From Raphanus sativus (taxonomy: Eukaryota > Streptophyta > Magnoliopsida > Brassicales > Brassicaceae): DNA of 64,000 nucleotides. The stretch spans positions 45,822,515 to 45,886,514 of the forward strand of contig NC_079514.1 in assembly GCF_000801105.2 (NCBI RefSeq), written 5' to 3'. A program made the position numbers and the translations under genes. The notes under the pieces are model-generated. The model was given only the letters and a program-made list of their open reading frames with translations. It did no database searches and was not told the origin of the DNA. Positions 24,689-36,259 of the stretch are shown here, piece after piece. How positions within the stretch are numbered: position 1 is the stretch's first letter; each line of letters starts with the position of its first letter.

Positions 24689-25074
24689 AGATGTGTAGTA
24701 GTTCTCAACACAACTGAACTGGCAAAATCTAAGACTGTGTCTGCAGTCCACTGGGTTTGATGTGTTTTTGAAATGCTCCACCCACATTCCCACACTCACG
24801 TCCTCCATCTTGAACGGCTGGTGTATGTTCACATCAACAAAAACAGAATGAATATAAAAACTGACAAAAGAGGTGTGTCACAATTAGATAAGGTTCTCTC
24901 TTCTCCTTACCCGTAGTTTGTGTCTCTCAAACTCTTCCACGATGAAGCGTGCAATGTCAGAAGATAGAACATATCCAGGTCCATTTGCATACGCTGGATA
25001 GTCTTCCTCTGGCCATTCCTGATATACACAACCCACTCAACACCATCTCACTATATCATGCAACACAGAGATAG

Positions 25075-25320
25075 AGTAGTGTGGTGCAGAAGAGAGAGGG
25101 GGAGAGGCGGAGAAAGAGAGAGGTGGAGAAGCGGAGATAGAGAGAGAGGGAGAGGTGGAGAGACGGAGAGGTTCAGAGAAGGGAACGGACGAAGGGTTTA
25201 CACCGGAGATAGAGAGAGACAGAGAGGTGGAGATGTCACCGGAGACGGCGACCAAATCGTCTTAGGGTTCGGTTCTCGACAAAGAAAGAGAGACGGAGGT
25301 CTGAGAGAGAGAGACAAATG
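25075..25320. repeat. GA-rich degenerate minisatellite
   Basis: Purine-only stretch of repeated 'gagagagaggtggaga' and 'cggagatagagaga' units. Open frames on both strands here are products of the repeat (S-L-S-L-S or E-R-G-R-G strings) and not genes. Confidence 0.8.
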
Positions 25321-25329
25321 AAAAGGTAT

Positions 25330-26362
25330 TAAACAAGGGTGTCATTTATTCATTTTTTTTTTCATTTCTTTTGCCTTGTGAAAAGCTTTTTAAAAACTTT
25401 TTTCATTATTATTTTATAATTTCGTTTTAATTTGTTATTAAATTACTTAATGAAATGTTAGTTTTGGGATTATGAAAATATTTATATCATAGCGACAACT
25501 ATGTGATGATATTATACTAAGGGGACAACACCCTTATTTTTTTTTCTTTTTGGCAATTTTCCCAAAATTAAATTCTACTAAAATTTAAGCTGAAAATGGT
25601 AGTCTTTGTTGTGAAGTCTTATAGTGAATTATATCTTAGAAGACTTCTTGAGAAGTCTTCCAAACCCCATAATCAAATAACTAACTAAATAGTAAAAAAC
25701 AACATCATTAAACTTAAAATCAACTTATAAAGTGTTTAATATTTAAAAAACTAAACACATATATGTCAAGTTTATTCATTTAAAAAAAATAAGATTCCAA
25801 AATCTAACTCTAAAAATACAAACAATACTATAACATATATTACAAACCCTAAACCAAAGACTATAATGACCCAATCTACATTCACTCATCTATGTTGAAA
25901 ACAATTCAATTTTAATAAATTTAAATTTACATCATTTATAAATATTTATAGTTACATGATTTCAATTTTCTCCATATAAATATTTCTTTATAAAATTTAT
26001 CAGTTATATTTAAGATCTACTGTATCATAATACTTATAAGATTTATCAATTGTTTTCCCTAGAAATCTTCTAACATAGAGCGTTATGATGATAAAACGCA
26101 ATACATGTTTCTTGTTTGGTCATAAGGAGTATTTTGTAATTTCACTAAGCTTTTGAGTTACTTATGCATCTGATTGAATTTGAGGTACACTTTTTCATTT
26201 AAAATCAAGTTTTGAGTCATTTTTAGTAAATTCCACTAAATCCAATATATATCCTATAATTTCATCAAAAGAATGTTTAATTGGCTTCTTCAAAGAATAT
26301 TATTTTATTTCAAGATAACTTAATTTGGGATAATCACCTATCAACCATAAAATGTGACTCTT
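25330..26362. other. Intergenic DNA with one orphan MULE-like end
   Basis: No gene. The segment 25515-25565 (GGGGACAACACCCTTATT ... GGCAATTTTCCC) matches the right terminal repeat of the MULE-like element ending at 42492, but no left partner was found. Confidence 0.55.
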
Positions 26363-26370
26363 CTTTGAAC

Positions 26371-27008
26371 TAGGGCTAGGCAAAAAAACGAACCCTGAAC
26401 CGAACCCATTCCAAAAAAATAGTACCAAATCCGAACAGTAATTGATTAAATATCCAAACGGTTTCAAATTTTTGGTATTTAAAGAACCAAAACCAAACTC
26501 AATCCGAACCGAAGTATTTCGTGTACCAGAATGTATCAGAAATAGATTAATATACCTATATATATTAACTATTTTTAGATTTAATGTATATTAAAAATAT
26601 ACAAAATATATATGATACTTTTAAGTTGTCCAAAATACTTGAAACTATATACAAATAGTCAAAATTATATGTCTAAATAGTTAAAGTATACGCAAAAACC
26701 TAAAATATTTATTGATTCTCTATCCAAATAATCAAACCAAACCAAGTTATATGTTAAGTTTAGGTATTTTGACACATGTTATTCAAATTTACATGTAATA
26801 TATTATTTATTTATAAATTTTGTGAAATTTAAAGTATATAATGAATTTTAAATTTTTAAAAATAATTTAAATAGGTTATCCGGACCCGAACCGACCCCGC
26901 AAGGATCCGAACCGAATCCGAACCAAAATTTAGAAATATCTGAATGATACTGAAATTCTTGACCCCCAAAGTCCGAAACCCGAATGGGTACCCGAACGCC
27001 CACCCCTA
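26371..27008. mobile_element. Non-autonomous hAT element (638 bp)
   Basis: Ends TAGGGCTAGGC and GCCCACCCCTA are imperfect inverted repeats, flanked by a perfect 8 bp target duplication CTTTGAAC (26363-26370, 27009-27016). The interior is rich in 'gaaccgaaccc' and carries no coding region. The right 291 bp are included in the downstream tandem duplication (33640-33930 region). Confidence 0.88.
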
Positions 27009-27675
27009 CTTTGAACTATACGTAACAAAATTAGATATATCATGACAAACCAAAGCTTTATAGTAACGAAAATCATATATAAAAATGTAAACAAGTTAAA
27101 ATTACTATGAACTCTATAAGCCTAAGAAGCACTACTTAATTTTTTTAAAGCATTGTTTAAAATTGAGAAACAAACTTATTCATAATTGAAATAAAAATGC
27201 AATTTTCAAAATATTAAAACATTAATATTAACAAAATACCATAATATATACTAACCATAACTAAGTATTTGAGTGAATTATTCATGTAATAGGTAATTAT
27301 TTTAGAGTTGCTCAATGTATTTTGGATATATATTAGGAATTAAGATAAATGTTTGGCACAATTTTTTTTTTGGATTTTGAATCTTTCAGGTTCTATCAGA
27401 TATCTATTAAGGTTCGGGGTTGATTCAGATAAAATTAATAATCTGAAATACCATAAAATTTTTGATATTTATGTCGGGTTCAGTTCAGATTCATTTTTAT
27501 CGGATTTCGGGTTTTTAGGTTTTATTTATTTGGCCAGTCCTAGTTAAAGTAGTTCGGATTGAGCATTTCAATATTTTGAATTAACTCTCTAAAATATTAG
27601 TGTGTTGTTGATAAGGTATCATGTAGTTTGAGCAATCATATCAATTTTCAGGGCTTGAGAAACTAAAGTCATAAT

Positions 27676-27683
<8 letters not shown>

Positions 27684-27708
<25 letters not shown>
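27684..27708. repeat. AT microsatellite
   Basis: Run of alternating T and A; the second duplication copy has a shorter run near 34603-34621. Confidence 0.8.
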
Positions 27709-27718
<10 letters not shown>

Positions 27719-27846
27719 TGTGTATATATATTCCTTTCTTTTTTTTTGAGAAACCTTTTTTCAGGTTAAGCGAGTTAATAGTTTGGTATCGTGGAGATTT
27801 AATGAAATTAAACATATTTCAGTAATGTCCGTCCATACGCGATTTT

Positions 27847-28101
27847 TGTTGGTTTAAGCTTGGTCTAACTTGAAGTGGAAGTTATCTTAATCCTAACTTG
27901 TTATGTTTATCTCTAAGGGTTAGGATATATTTGAAAGTAGATTACTATTAGGATTAGGTTTTTCTAATCTTATATATACGAAAGTTGTAAGGATGCATCT
28001 ATCACGAGTTTGTGTGAAAGATTGAAGTCTTAGTTTTTGAGTTATTTTTCTAAGGCAATACGAAAGTTGGTTTGGTGATTTCGAAGTTCTTGAGTTCTAT
28101 A
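27847..28101 (+). repeat. 5' LTR of full-length copia element
   Basis: 255 bp, TGTTGGTTTA to GTTCTATA, with a TATATATA box near 27971. Confidence 0.94.
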
Positions 28102-28179
28102 ATTGGTATCAGAGCCTCTACTAAAACAGAGACTTTGTCGAAACAGAGATAAGGTGACAAGCTATCACGAACGACTACC

Positions 28180-31100
28180 ATGGCAGACGTCAAAGATGAA
28201 ACTGAGATGAACAAAGAGAAAACTGGACCTTCGTCCATAAAATTTCCGATGCTGAGTGCTTCTAATTACACTGTGTGGGCTATGAGGATGAAGATTGCCC
28301 TCAAAGTTAATGAAGTTTGGGAAACCATAGATCCAGGAATCAAACATGAAAAGAAAAACAACTTAGCTATTGCGTTAATCTTCTAGTCCATACCCGAAGC
28401 ATTGACCTTACAAATAGGAGGACTTGAGACCGCTAAGGCAGTTTGGGACGCTATACAGTCGAGACATGTTGGTGCTGAACGAGTGCGGGAGGCACGACTA
28501 ATGACACTTATGTCCGACTTTGACAAGCTCAAGATGAAGACTGAAGATAGCATCGATGGCTTCGTCGGGAAGCTAACTGAAATTACCTCAAAGTGTGCTT
28601 CTCTTGGGGAAGTCATAGAAGAACCAAAACTTGTCAAGAAATTCTTGAAAAGTCTACCAAGAAAGAAGTTCATTCATATGGTAGCATCTCTTGAACAAGT
28701 CTTGGATCTTAAGACAACCAGTTTCGAGGATATAGTGGGCAGGCTGAAAGCATATGAAGAAAGAATCAGTGAAGAGGAAGAAGTAGAAGAGCATGAGGAT
28801 CGTGAAAAGCTATTGTACACTAACAACGAGCATCAAGATTCAAAATATAATGGTGGAAGAGGTCGTGGAGGACGAGGACCTTCGAGAGGAGGTAGAGGAC
28901 GAGGACGCTATGGTGGTTTCTATAACCAACGAGATGCGTACAAACAGGGCGCTCCTAGAGATCAAAGAGACAAGAGTCATATTACTTGTTTCAACTGCGA
29001 CAAGACTGGCCATTATGCATCTGAGTGCCCTGATCGACTTCTTAAGTTACAGGAAACCACTGAAAAGAAGGAAGAAGATACACAGGAGGCTGATAATCTG
29101 ATGGTACACGAAGTAGTGTATCTCAACGAAGGAAAAGTTAAGCCAAGCAGCTTTGATATCGAAGAAAACATGGAGACTTTGTGGTACCTTGACAATGGGG
29201 CAAGCAATCACATGAGTGGAAACAGGAAGTTTTCTATAAACTTGATGAAAGTATAACCGGTAAGGTTCGATTTGGAGATGATTCACGAATTGAGATCAAA
29301 GGTAAAGGATCAATACGATTTGTTCTGAACGGAGGTGAGAAGAAAACACTCAACAACGTGTATTATATACCTGGGCTACGAAGCAACATTGTGAGTTTGG
29401 GGCAAGCGACTGAAGCTGGATGTGAGGTAAAGATGAAAGAGGATTATTTGGTGCTACTTGATCGAACAGGATCACTGATGATGGAAACCAAGCGATCAAA
29501 GAACCGGTTATATAAAGTAAGTCTACAAGCAGACATCATTCAGTGTCTACAAGTCTCAGTTCCTACAGAGTCATCAAGATGGCATGCTAGGCTAGGGCAT
29601 GTTAACAGTGAAACAATGAAGACAATGATAAGTAAGAGTCTGGTCGTAGGCTTACCTGATATTTGCATCGAAAAGGAAACTTGTGTGTCGTGTTTACTTG
29701 GTAAACAAGTAAGGAAATCCTTTCCTCAAGTTACCTCGTACAGAGCCACACAACCTCTTGAGCTTGTTCATGGAGATTTATGCGGGCCTATTACTCCAGC
29801 CACACCTGGACAGAAGCGGTATGTGTTCGTATTGATTGATGATTTCTCTAGATACATGTGGACGATATTAATCAAAGAGAAAAGTGAAGCTTTTGAAAAA
29901 TTCAAAACATTCAAGAGTATAGCGGAGCGAGAAACAAAGATGTTGCTAAGGACATTCAGGAGTGACAGAGGTGGAGAGTTCACATCACATGAGTTCAAAG
30001 CCTACTGTGATCTACACGGGATTAACAGACATACGACGGCTCCTTATTCTCCTCAGCAGAACGGAGTTGTTGAAAGACGAAATCGTACGTTACTTGAGAT
30101 GACAAGGAACTTATTGAAACATATGGGTGTGCCAAATGACCTATGGGGGGAAGCAGTGAGACACGCCACTTATCTCATTAACAGAGTCGGAACAAGAAGT
30201 CTTCTTGACTTGACACCATATGAAGCTTTGAGGAATAAGAAACCAAACATCGAGCATCTTAAAGTGTTTGGATGTGTCTGTTACGCGAGAACAGAGAAGG
30301 CAGGGAGGAAGAAGCTCGATGATCGCTCACGATGTCTGGTACACTTAGGGACCGAACCGGGATCTAAAGCCTATCGTCTACTTGACCCCTCTAGCAAGAG
30401 AATTGTTGTGAGCCGTGATATGTATTTTGAAGAAGATAAGCAGTGGAACTGGAAGAAAACGAAGATGACAGACTCAAAACAGAGTACTTTCGAAGTAGAT
30501 ATATTACCTCTGTCTGACAAAGAAGAGTTAGAAGCAGAGCCTGTAAGCGAAGAAGATTATGATGAAGCAGAGGTGGAAGATGATGAAGGAGATATTACAC
30601 AACCTGAACCTGAACTACGAAGATCGAGTAGAGTAAGCACGAAACCATCATACCTGGATGATTACGTTTTGTTATCTCATGTCGAAGGAATCAGACTTCT
30701 TCTGGTTATTAACAATGAACCTCGAAGTTTTGATGAGGCCAAAGGGTTGAAGGTTTGGGTCGATGCGTGTAAAGAAGAGTTGGTCTCTATTGAAAAGAAC
30801 AACACTTGGGTTCTCGTGAATCTACCTAAAGGTTTCAAACCTATAGGACTCAAGTGGGTGTTTAAGATAAAAAGGAATGCTGATGGTACTATTATCAAAT
30901 ATAAAGCTAGACTGGTGGCTAAAGGATATGTTCAACGTTATGGTATTGATTATGAGGAGGTTTTTGCACCTGTAGCTCGCATTGAAACCATCAGACTAGT
31001 CATTGCATACGCTGCATCTAAGGAATGGGAGGTGCATCATTTAGATGTAAAGACAGCATTCCTAAATGGAGAGCTAAGGGAAGAAGTTTATGTCTGCCAG

Positions 31101-32294
31101 CCTCAAGGTTTTACTGTCAAAAGAGAAGAGGAGAAAGTTTATAAGCTACACAAGGCCCTCTACGGGTTAAAACAGGCACCTCGGGCTTGGAATGTGAAGC
31201 TTAATAAGGTCTTGAAGGAGCTAGGTTTTACTCGATGTTCCAAAGAAGCTTCTCTCTATACGAAAAGAGTGCAAAACGGTCTTCTTCTTGTGTGTGTATA
31301 TGTAGATGATTTGCTGGTTACAGGGTCATCTTTGGACTTGATCATGGCGTTTAAACAGGAGATGGCTCGGCAGTTTGAGATGAGTGATCTTGGTAGACTA
31401 ACCTACTATCTTGGCATTGAGGTGAGACAGTATAATGGAAGTGTTACACTGTCACAGAGTCGTTATGCACAGAAGCTTCTTGAAGAAGCAGGGATGCTTG
31501 AGTGTAATCCTGTCCATATACCGATGGACATGAACCTGAAGCTGTCAAAATCACCGCAAGAAGGAAGTATAGACGAAAGGGAGTACAGAAGGAGCATTGG
31601 TTGTCTTCGGTACTTACTACACACACGTCCTGATCTCTCTTTTAGCGTTGGTGTGTTAAGTAGGTATATGCAAGACCCGAAAGAGTCCCATGGAGCTGCA
31701 TTGAAACAAGTGCTTAGATATCTACGTGGTACTATGTCACTTGGTTTGCGTTTTGGGCGAGCAACGACACATGATCTTATAGGATTCAGTGACAGTTCGC
31801 ACAATATCGACATTGATGATGGAAGGAGCACAACTGGACACATTTTTTACTTCGCTAATAGTCCCATAACCTGGTGCTCCCAAAAACAAGAGATTGTTGC
31901 ACTGTCATCATGTGAAGCTGAATTCATGGCAGCCACAGAAGCTGCAAAACAAGCTGTATGGCTCCAAGAACTCATTCATGAAGTCGTGGGTGATGACGAA
32001 AGAAAGGTGGTTATAAGAGTTGACAACAAATCTGCTATTGCATTGACTAAGAATCCTGTTTTTCATGGTCGTAGCAAGCATATACATAGAAGGTTTCACT
32101 TTATAAGGGAGTGTGTGGAGAATGAACAGGTTGAGGTTGAGTTTGTCCCGGGGAGTGAACAACGAGCTGACATTCTCACGAAGTCATTGAGTCGGAATCG
32201 TTTTCAGGACATGAGGCGCCTCATTGGGATGCAAGATGTAGGAGAAGATGAAGTCAAGCTTAAGGGGGAGATTGTTGGTTTAAGCTTGGTCTAA
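28180..32294 (+). pseudogene. Copia Gag-Pol polyprotein with one stop and one frameshift
   Basis: One long Gag-Pol reading frame. It has Gag from 28180 (N-Y-T-V-W-A-M-R-M), a glycine/arginine-rich stretch, and a CCHC knuckle (CFNCDKTGHYASEC) near 28990. The protease box [10 protein letters not shown] is near 29180. From about 29580 comes integrase, with an H-x-x-x-H, C-x-x-C zinc site and the D..D..E triad including [10 protein letters not shown]. The RT has V-Y-V-D-D at ~31300, and RNase H has G-F-S-D-S and A-L-S-S-C-E-A-E. Two defects are visible: an in-frame TAG at 28384-28386 in gag, and a one-base deletion near 29231 just after the protease motif. The downstream frame 29358-32294 is open for 978 codons and ends inside the 3' LTR. 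Both defects are small compared with the perfect LTRs. Confidence 0.93.
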
Positions 32295-32527
32295 CTTGAA
32301 GTGGAAGTTATCTTAATCCTAACTTGTTATGTTTATCTCTAAGGGTTAGGATATATTTGAAAGTAGATTACTATTAGGATTAGGTTTTTCTAATCTTATA
32401 TATACGAAAGTTGTAAGGATGCATCTATCACGAGTTTGTGTGAAAGATTGAAGTCTTAGTTTTTGAGTTATTTTTCTAAGGCAATACGAAAGTTGGTTTG
32501 GTGATTTCGAAGTTCTTGAGTTCTATA
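32273..32527 (+). repeat. 3' LTR of full-length copia element
   Basis: 255 bp; I see no difference from the 5' LTR. Confidence 0.94.
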
Positions 32528-32675
32528 ATTTTCACTAAAGAAAGCAAACACATTCTCATCGTGTTCTGTAGTGCGCACATGCGTGTGAAAACTAATTAAG
32601 TACGTTCCTTGATCCCTCATTATAAGTACGTTCACAGATACGCACAGTCGTTTTGTCACATGTCTAATTCAAACC

Positions 32676-32836
32676 CAGGGCCGGATCTATGTATAGCAAT
32701 TGAAACATTGGGTTTGGCTCCCAAAAATTTGGAAATTTTTTATATAAGTATAGACTTCCAATTTTTGAAAAAAAATCTTTCTACTAAAATTCTTTAAACA
32801 ATGTTTCAAGTTCCCAAATTTTCAGATCCAGCCCTG
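32676..32836. mobile_element. hAT-type MITE, 161 bp (copy 1)
   Basis: Inverted ends CAGGGCCGGATCTA and TCAGATCCAGCCCTG, flanked by the 8 bp duplication TTCAAACC / CTCAAACC (one mismatch). CAGGG ends with 8 bp TSDs are typical of hAT MITEs. It was copied along with the tandem duplication. Confidence 0.85.
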
Positions 32837-33384
32837 CTCAAACCCAAATATAAAAGATAAATGTTGAATACTGGATTTATACGAAGTTAAGAACATGATT
32901 GGGTAATGTCAGTTTCAGCATATGCAAATGAAACATTAGGAAAATGGACAAATGTTGCATTCAGATTTCCATCTTTTGACAAAATTGCTAAATTAAAATG
33001 CCTTGAAGATTAAAAAAACGAAAGATGTTACTTTTTCCCCTAGTATATATTTTTATTTCTTCAATTGTTTTATTAATTTTATGTAACAGATGGGATGTAT
33101 ATTCACTTAATAAAAGAACCAGTTCCCAAACGAATGCGGATTATATATAGATGTGTCCATCCGAACGGAATGGATCACAACTTTCATAAAATTCATATAA
33201 TATACATTCATTTTCCAATTCTACCAAATAGGGAACGAAACACACTAAAACAATTGGGAAAGTTCTCTAAAATTATTTATGAGTAGTATGAAAAATACTC
33301 TATATCAACAATATAATAATAGTGTCTTATATCATATTATCGAGGAACAAGAACCACACTTATATAGGTTATTATATTAAACAT

Positions 33385-33639
33385 TCAGCGTAAGATCAAG
33401 CAACGATTATGTAACCCACCAGAAGCTGAAGCAGCTTGCCTAGCTTCTCGGACGAGAGGCGCACGTGCTGACGAGATCCCGTTAGGGACTAAACACGTAT
33501 CAAACGTCGAACAGTCGATCCAGTCCTTAAGAAGGTCTTCTTGTCCCCATATCTCTGGTATCCAAACTCTTCCGGCCATCTCTCTCCTGTGCTTCTTTAG
33601 TTTCTCTCTCCCAGTGACCGCTCTCTCGTTTTCTTGATT
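33385..33639 (-). pseudogene. BIC1 3' duplicate, promoterless
   Basis: The C-terminal ~85 codons of BIC1 including the whole conserved domain and the natural stop (33385-33387). It joins upstream to unrelated repeat DNA at the TTGATT junction, so it lacks the N-terminal ~50 codons, start context and promoter. Compared with the full copy it has an Ala-to-Pro and a Gln-to-Arg change near the C-terminus (A-P-L-V-R-E-A against A-A-L-V-Q-E-A), which fits relaxed constraint. Confidence 0.9.
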
Positions 33640-35844
33640 CTCTATCCAAATATTCAAACCAAACCAAGTTATATGTTAAGTTTAGGTATTTTGACACATG
33701 TTATTCAAATTTATATGTAATATATTATTTATTTATAAATTTTGTGAAATTTAAAGTATATAATGAATTTTAAATTTTTAAAAATAATTTAAATAGGTTA
33801 TCCGGACCCGAACCGATCCCGCAAGGATCCGAACCGAATCCGAACCAAAATTTAGAAATATCTGAATGATACTGAAATTCTTGACCCCCAAAGTCCGAAA
33901 CCCGAATGGGTACCCGAACGCCCACCCCTACTTTGAACTATACGTAACAAAATTAAATATATCATGACAAACCAAAGCTTTATAGTAACGAAAATCATAT
34001 ATAAAAATGTAAACAAGTTAAAATTACTATGAACTCTATAAGCCTAAGAAGCACTACTTAATTTTTTTAAAGCATTGTTTAAAATTGAGAAACAAACTTA
34101 TTCATAATTGAAATAAAAATGCAATTTTCAAAATATTAAAACATTAATATTAACAAAATACCATAATATATACTAACCATAACTAAGTATTTGAGTGAAT
34201 TATTCATGTAATAGGTAATTATTTTAGAGTTGCTCAATGTATTTTGGATATATATTAGGAATTAAGATAAATGTTTGGCACAATTTTTTTTTGGATTTTG
34301 AATCTTTCAGGTTCTATCAGATATCTATTTAGGTTCGGAGTTGATTCAGATAAAATCAATAATCTGAAATACCATAAAAATTTTGATATTTATGTCGGAT
34401 TTGGTTCAGATTCATTTTTATCGGATTTCGGGTTTTTAGGTTTTATTTATTTGGCCAGTCCTAGTTAAAGTAGTTCGGATTGAGCATTTCAATATTTTGA
34501 ATTAACTCTCTAAAATATTAGTGTGTTGTTGATAAGGTATCATGTAGTTTGAGCAATCATATCAATTTTCAGGGCTTGAGAAACTAAAGTCATAATATAC
34601 ATATATATATATATATATATACATGTGTATATATATTTTTTTTTTTTTTTTGAGAAACCTTTTTTCAGGTTAAGCGAGTTAATAGTTTGGTATCGTGGAG
34701 ATTTAATGAAATTAAACATATTTCAGTAATGTCCGTCCATACGCGATTTTCACTAAAGAAAGCAAACACATTCTCATCGTGTTCTGTAGTGCGCACATGC
34801 GTGTGAAAACTAATTAAGTACGTTCCTTGATCCCTCATTATAAGTACGTTCACAGATACGCACAGTCGTTTTGTCACATGTCTAATTCAAACCCAGGGCC
34901 GGATCTATGTATAGCAATTGAAACATTGGGTTTGGCTCCCAAAAATTTGGAAATTTTTTATATAAGTATAGACTTCCAATTTTTGAAAAAAAATCTTTCT
35001 ACTAAAATTCTTTAAACAATGTTTCAAGTTCCCAAATTTTCAGATCCAGCCCTGCTCAAACCCAAATATAAAAGATAAATGTTGAATACTGGATTTATAC
35101 GAAGTTAAGAACATGATTGGGTAATGTCAGTTTCAGCATATGCAAATGAAACATTAGGAAAATGGACAAATGTTGCATTCAGATTTCCATCTTTTGACAA
35201 AATTGCCTTGAAGATTAAAAAAACGAAAGATGTTACTTTTTCCCCTAGTATATATTTTTATTTCTTCAGTTGTTTTATTAATTTTATGTAACAGATGGGA
35301 TGTATATTCACTTAATAAAAGAACCAGTTCCCAAACGAATGCGGATTATATATAGATGTGTCCATCCGAACGGAATGGATCACAACTTTCATAAAATTCA
35401 TATAATATACATTCATTTTCCAATTCTACCAAATATGGAACGAAACACACTAAAACAATTGGGAAAGTTCTCTAAAATTATTTATGAGTAGTATGAAAAA
35501 TACTCTATATCAACAATATAATAATAGTGTCTTATATCATATTATCGAGGAACAAGAACCACACTTATATAGGTTATTATATTAAACATTCAGCGTAAGA
35601 TCAAGCAACGATTATGTAACCCACCAGAAGCTGAAGCAGCTTGCCTAGCTTCTTGGACGAGAGCCGCACGTGCTGACGAGATCCCGTTAGGGACTAAACA
35701 CGTATCAAACGTCGAACAGTCGATCCAGTCCTTAAGAAGGTCTTCTTGTCCCCATATCTCTGGTATCCAAACTCTTCCGGCCATCTCTCTCCTGTGCTTC
35801 TTTAGTTTCTCTCTCCCAGTGACCGCTCTCTCGTTTTCTTGATT
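33640..35844. repeat. Tandem duplication, copy 2 (empty target site)
   Basis: 2205 bp, collinear with copy 1 without the retrotransposon. At 34742-34755 the sequence CGCGATTTTCACTA is the unoccupied target of the copia element in copy 1. Confidence 0.92.
34894..35054. mobile_element. hAT-type MITE, 161 bp (copy 2)
   Basis: Same element and same target duplication as at 32676-32836, carried within duplication copy 2. Confidence 0.85.
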
Positions 35845-35997
35845 TTGTTTCTTCTCTTCGGGCAAAGCTTGATCTATCTTGTCGGAAAGAGAAGAGGCCT
35901 CCTCGGACAAACCTGGATCTTGTTGGGTTTTTTCGGAGGGAGGTTGAAATGGGTTGATCTGGTGGGCGGGAGACGTCGTATCGTCGATGTTGTTCAT
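35590..35997 (-). CDS. BIC1: BIC1-like inhibitor of cryptochromes
   Basis: Single-exon gene for a 135-residue protein. BIC proteins bind photoactivated cryptochrome 2, block its blue-light-dependent dimerisation and so damp blue-light signalling in the nucleus. The conserved cryptochrome-interacting domain is clear at residues ~74-110: [18 protein letters not shown], then F-D-T-C-L-V-P and the [10 protein letters not shown] segment. The C-terminus is [15 protein letters not shown]. The acidic N-terminus ([10 protein letters not shown]) fits BIC1 better than BIC2. The ATG at 35997-35995 is the first in frame, and the length is normal. The leader carries a long GT repeat, and an ACGT-core motif lies ~250 bp upstream; BIC genes are known to be light-induced through HY5. 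In Arabidopsis the next gene is FTSZ2-2, and the same pair occurs in this window. Confidence 0.93.
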   Translation of the reverse strand: MNNIDDTTSPAHQINPFQPPSEKTQQDPGLSEEASSLSDKIDQALPEEKKQNQENERAVTGREKLKKHRREMAGRVWIPEIWGQEDLLKDWIDCSTFDTCLVPNGISSARAALVQEARQAASASGGLHNRCLILR

Positions 35998-36054
35998 GTT
36001 TGAACGAAAGTAAAGCAGATTCAGATCCTTGGATGAACAAGAAAATGAAGAGAG

Positions 36055-36055
<1 letters not shown>

Positions 36056-36088
<33 letters not shown>
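36056..36088. repeat. GT microsatellite in the BIC1 leader
   Basis: About 16 GT units, 59-91 bp upstream of the BIC1 ATG, so likely within its 5' UTR or core promoter. Confidence 0.85.
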
Positions 36089-36091
<3 letters not shown>

Positions 36092-36248
36092 AGTTTAAGA
36101 CTCGGTGTTGATAATATGTATTGTTTGGGTTATGTAAATAAAGAAAAAAATCGGGTGGGAGTTTGTGTTACACGTCGACTTATAGTTTATTGTTTGGTGA
36201 ATTTCTCTTCTTCGCTTTTGTTTTTTTTGTATGGTAAGTGACAAGTTT

Positions 36249-36254
36249 ACGTGG
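36249..36254 (-). promoter_or_regulatory. ACGT-core element upstream of BIC1
   Basis: ACGTGG (CCACGT on the gene strand) is a G-box-like core of the type bound by HY5/PIF factors. Position and known light control of BIC genes make it plausible, but a 6-mer alone is weak evidence. Confidence 0.3.
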
Positions 36255-36259
36255 CTTTT

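Larger units (their letters stand above)
21060..25018 (-). pseudogene. GALT-type beta-1,3-galactosyltransferase, 3' fragment split by a copia element
   Basis: Last two exons of a gene resembling the Golgi hydroxyproline-O-galactosyltransferases that start arabinogalactan glycan chains (closest in my memory to Arabidopsis GALT4/5/6). The penultimate exon, 25018-24911, encodes the Y-A-N-G-P-G-Y-V-L-S-S-D-I-A motif. The final exon starts at 24817 with [12 protein letters not shown], is interrupted after the TSD at 24689 by the retrotransposon, and resumes at 21148, ending H-Y-Q-S-P-R-Q-M and a C-C-N-M-R-stop at 21060. Without the insertion the frame is perfectly open across the junction. No upstream exons (lectin or catalytic DxD part) occur before 27 kb, so the fragment was already truncated. 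Confidence 0.85.
27847..32527 (+). mobile_element. Full-length Ty1/copia retrotransposon, identical LTRs
   Basis: A 4.68 kb element with 255 bp LTRs that read as identical and a 5 bp target duplication ATTTT (27842-27846, 32528-32532). The duplicated locus at 34746-34750 shows the empty site, which confirms both borders. The PBS TGGTATCAGAGCC begins at 28104 and the polypurine tract TAAGGGGGAGA lies at 32261-32271. The LTRs begin TG but end TA. Gag-Pol is complete but for one stop codon and one frameshift. Confidence 0.96.
26718..33639. repeat. Tandem duplication, copy 1 (split by a copia element)
   Basis: 26718-27846 plus 32528-33639 equal the sequence 33640-35844 apart from few substitutions and a 12 bp indel near 32985. 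The unit carries the 3' half of BIC1. The junction of the two copies at 33634-33639 is TTGATT, which also occurs at both parental breakpoints (26712-26717 and 35839-35844), indicating 6 bp microhomology. Confidence 0.92.

Noticed and set aside
25037..25321. Ser/Pro-rich and Arg/Gly-rich proteins
   Set aside because: Products of a GA-rich minisatellite read on either strand.
32609..35491. Small frames repeated identically in both duplication copies (62 and 63 codons)
   Set aside because: Conservation is due to the recent duplication; one overlaps the hAT MITE and neither has a domain.
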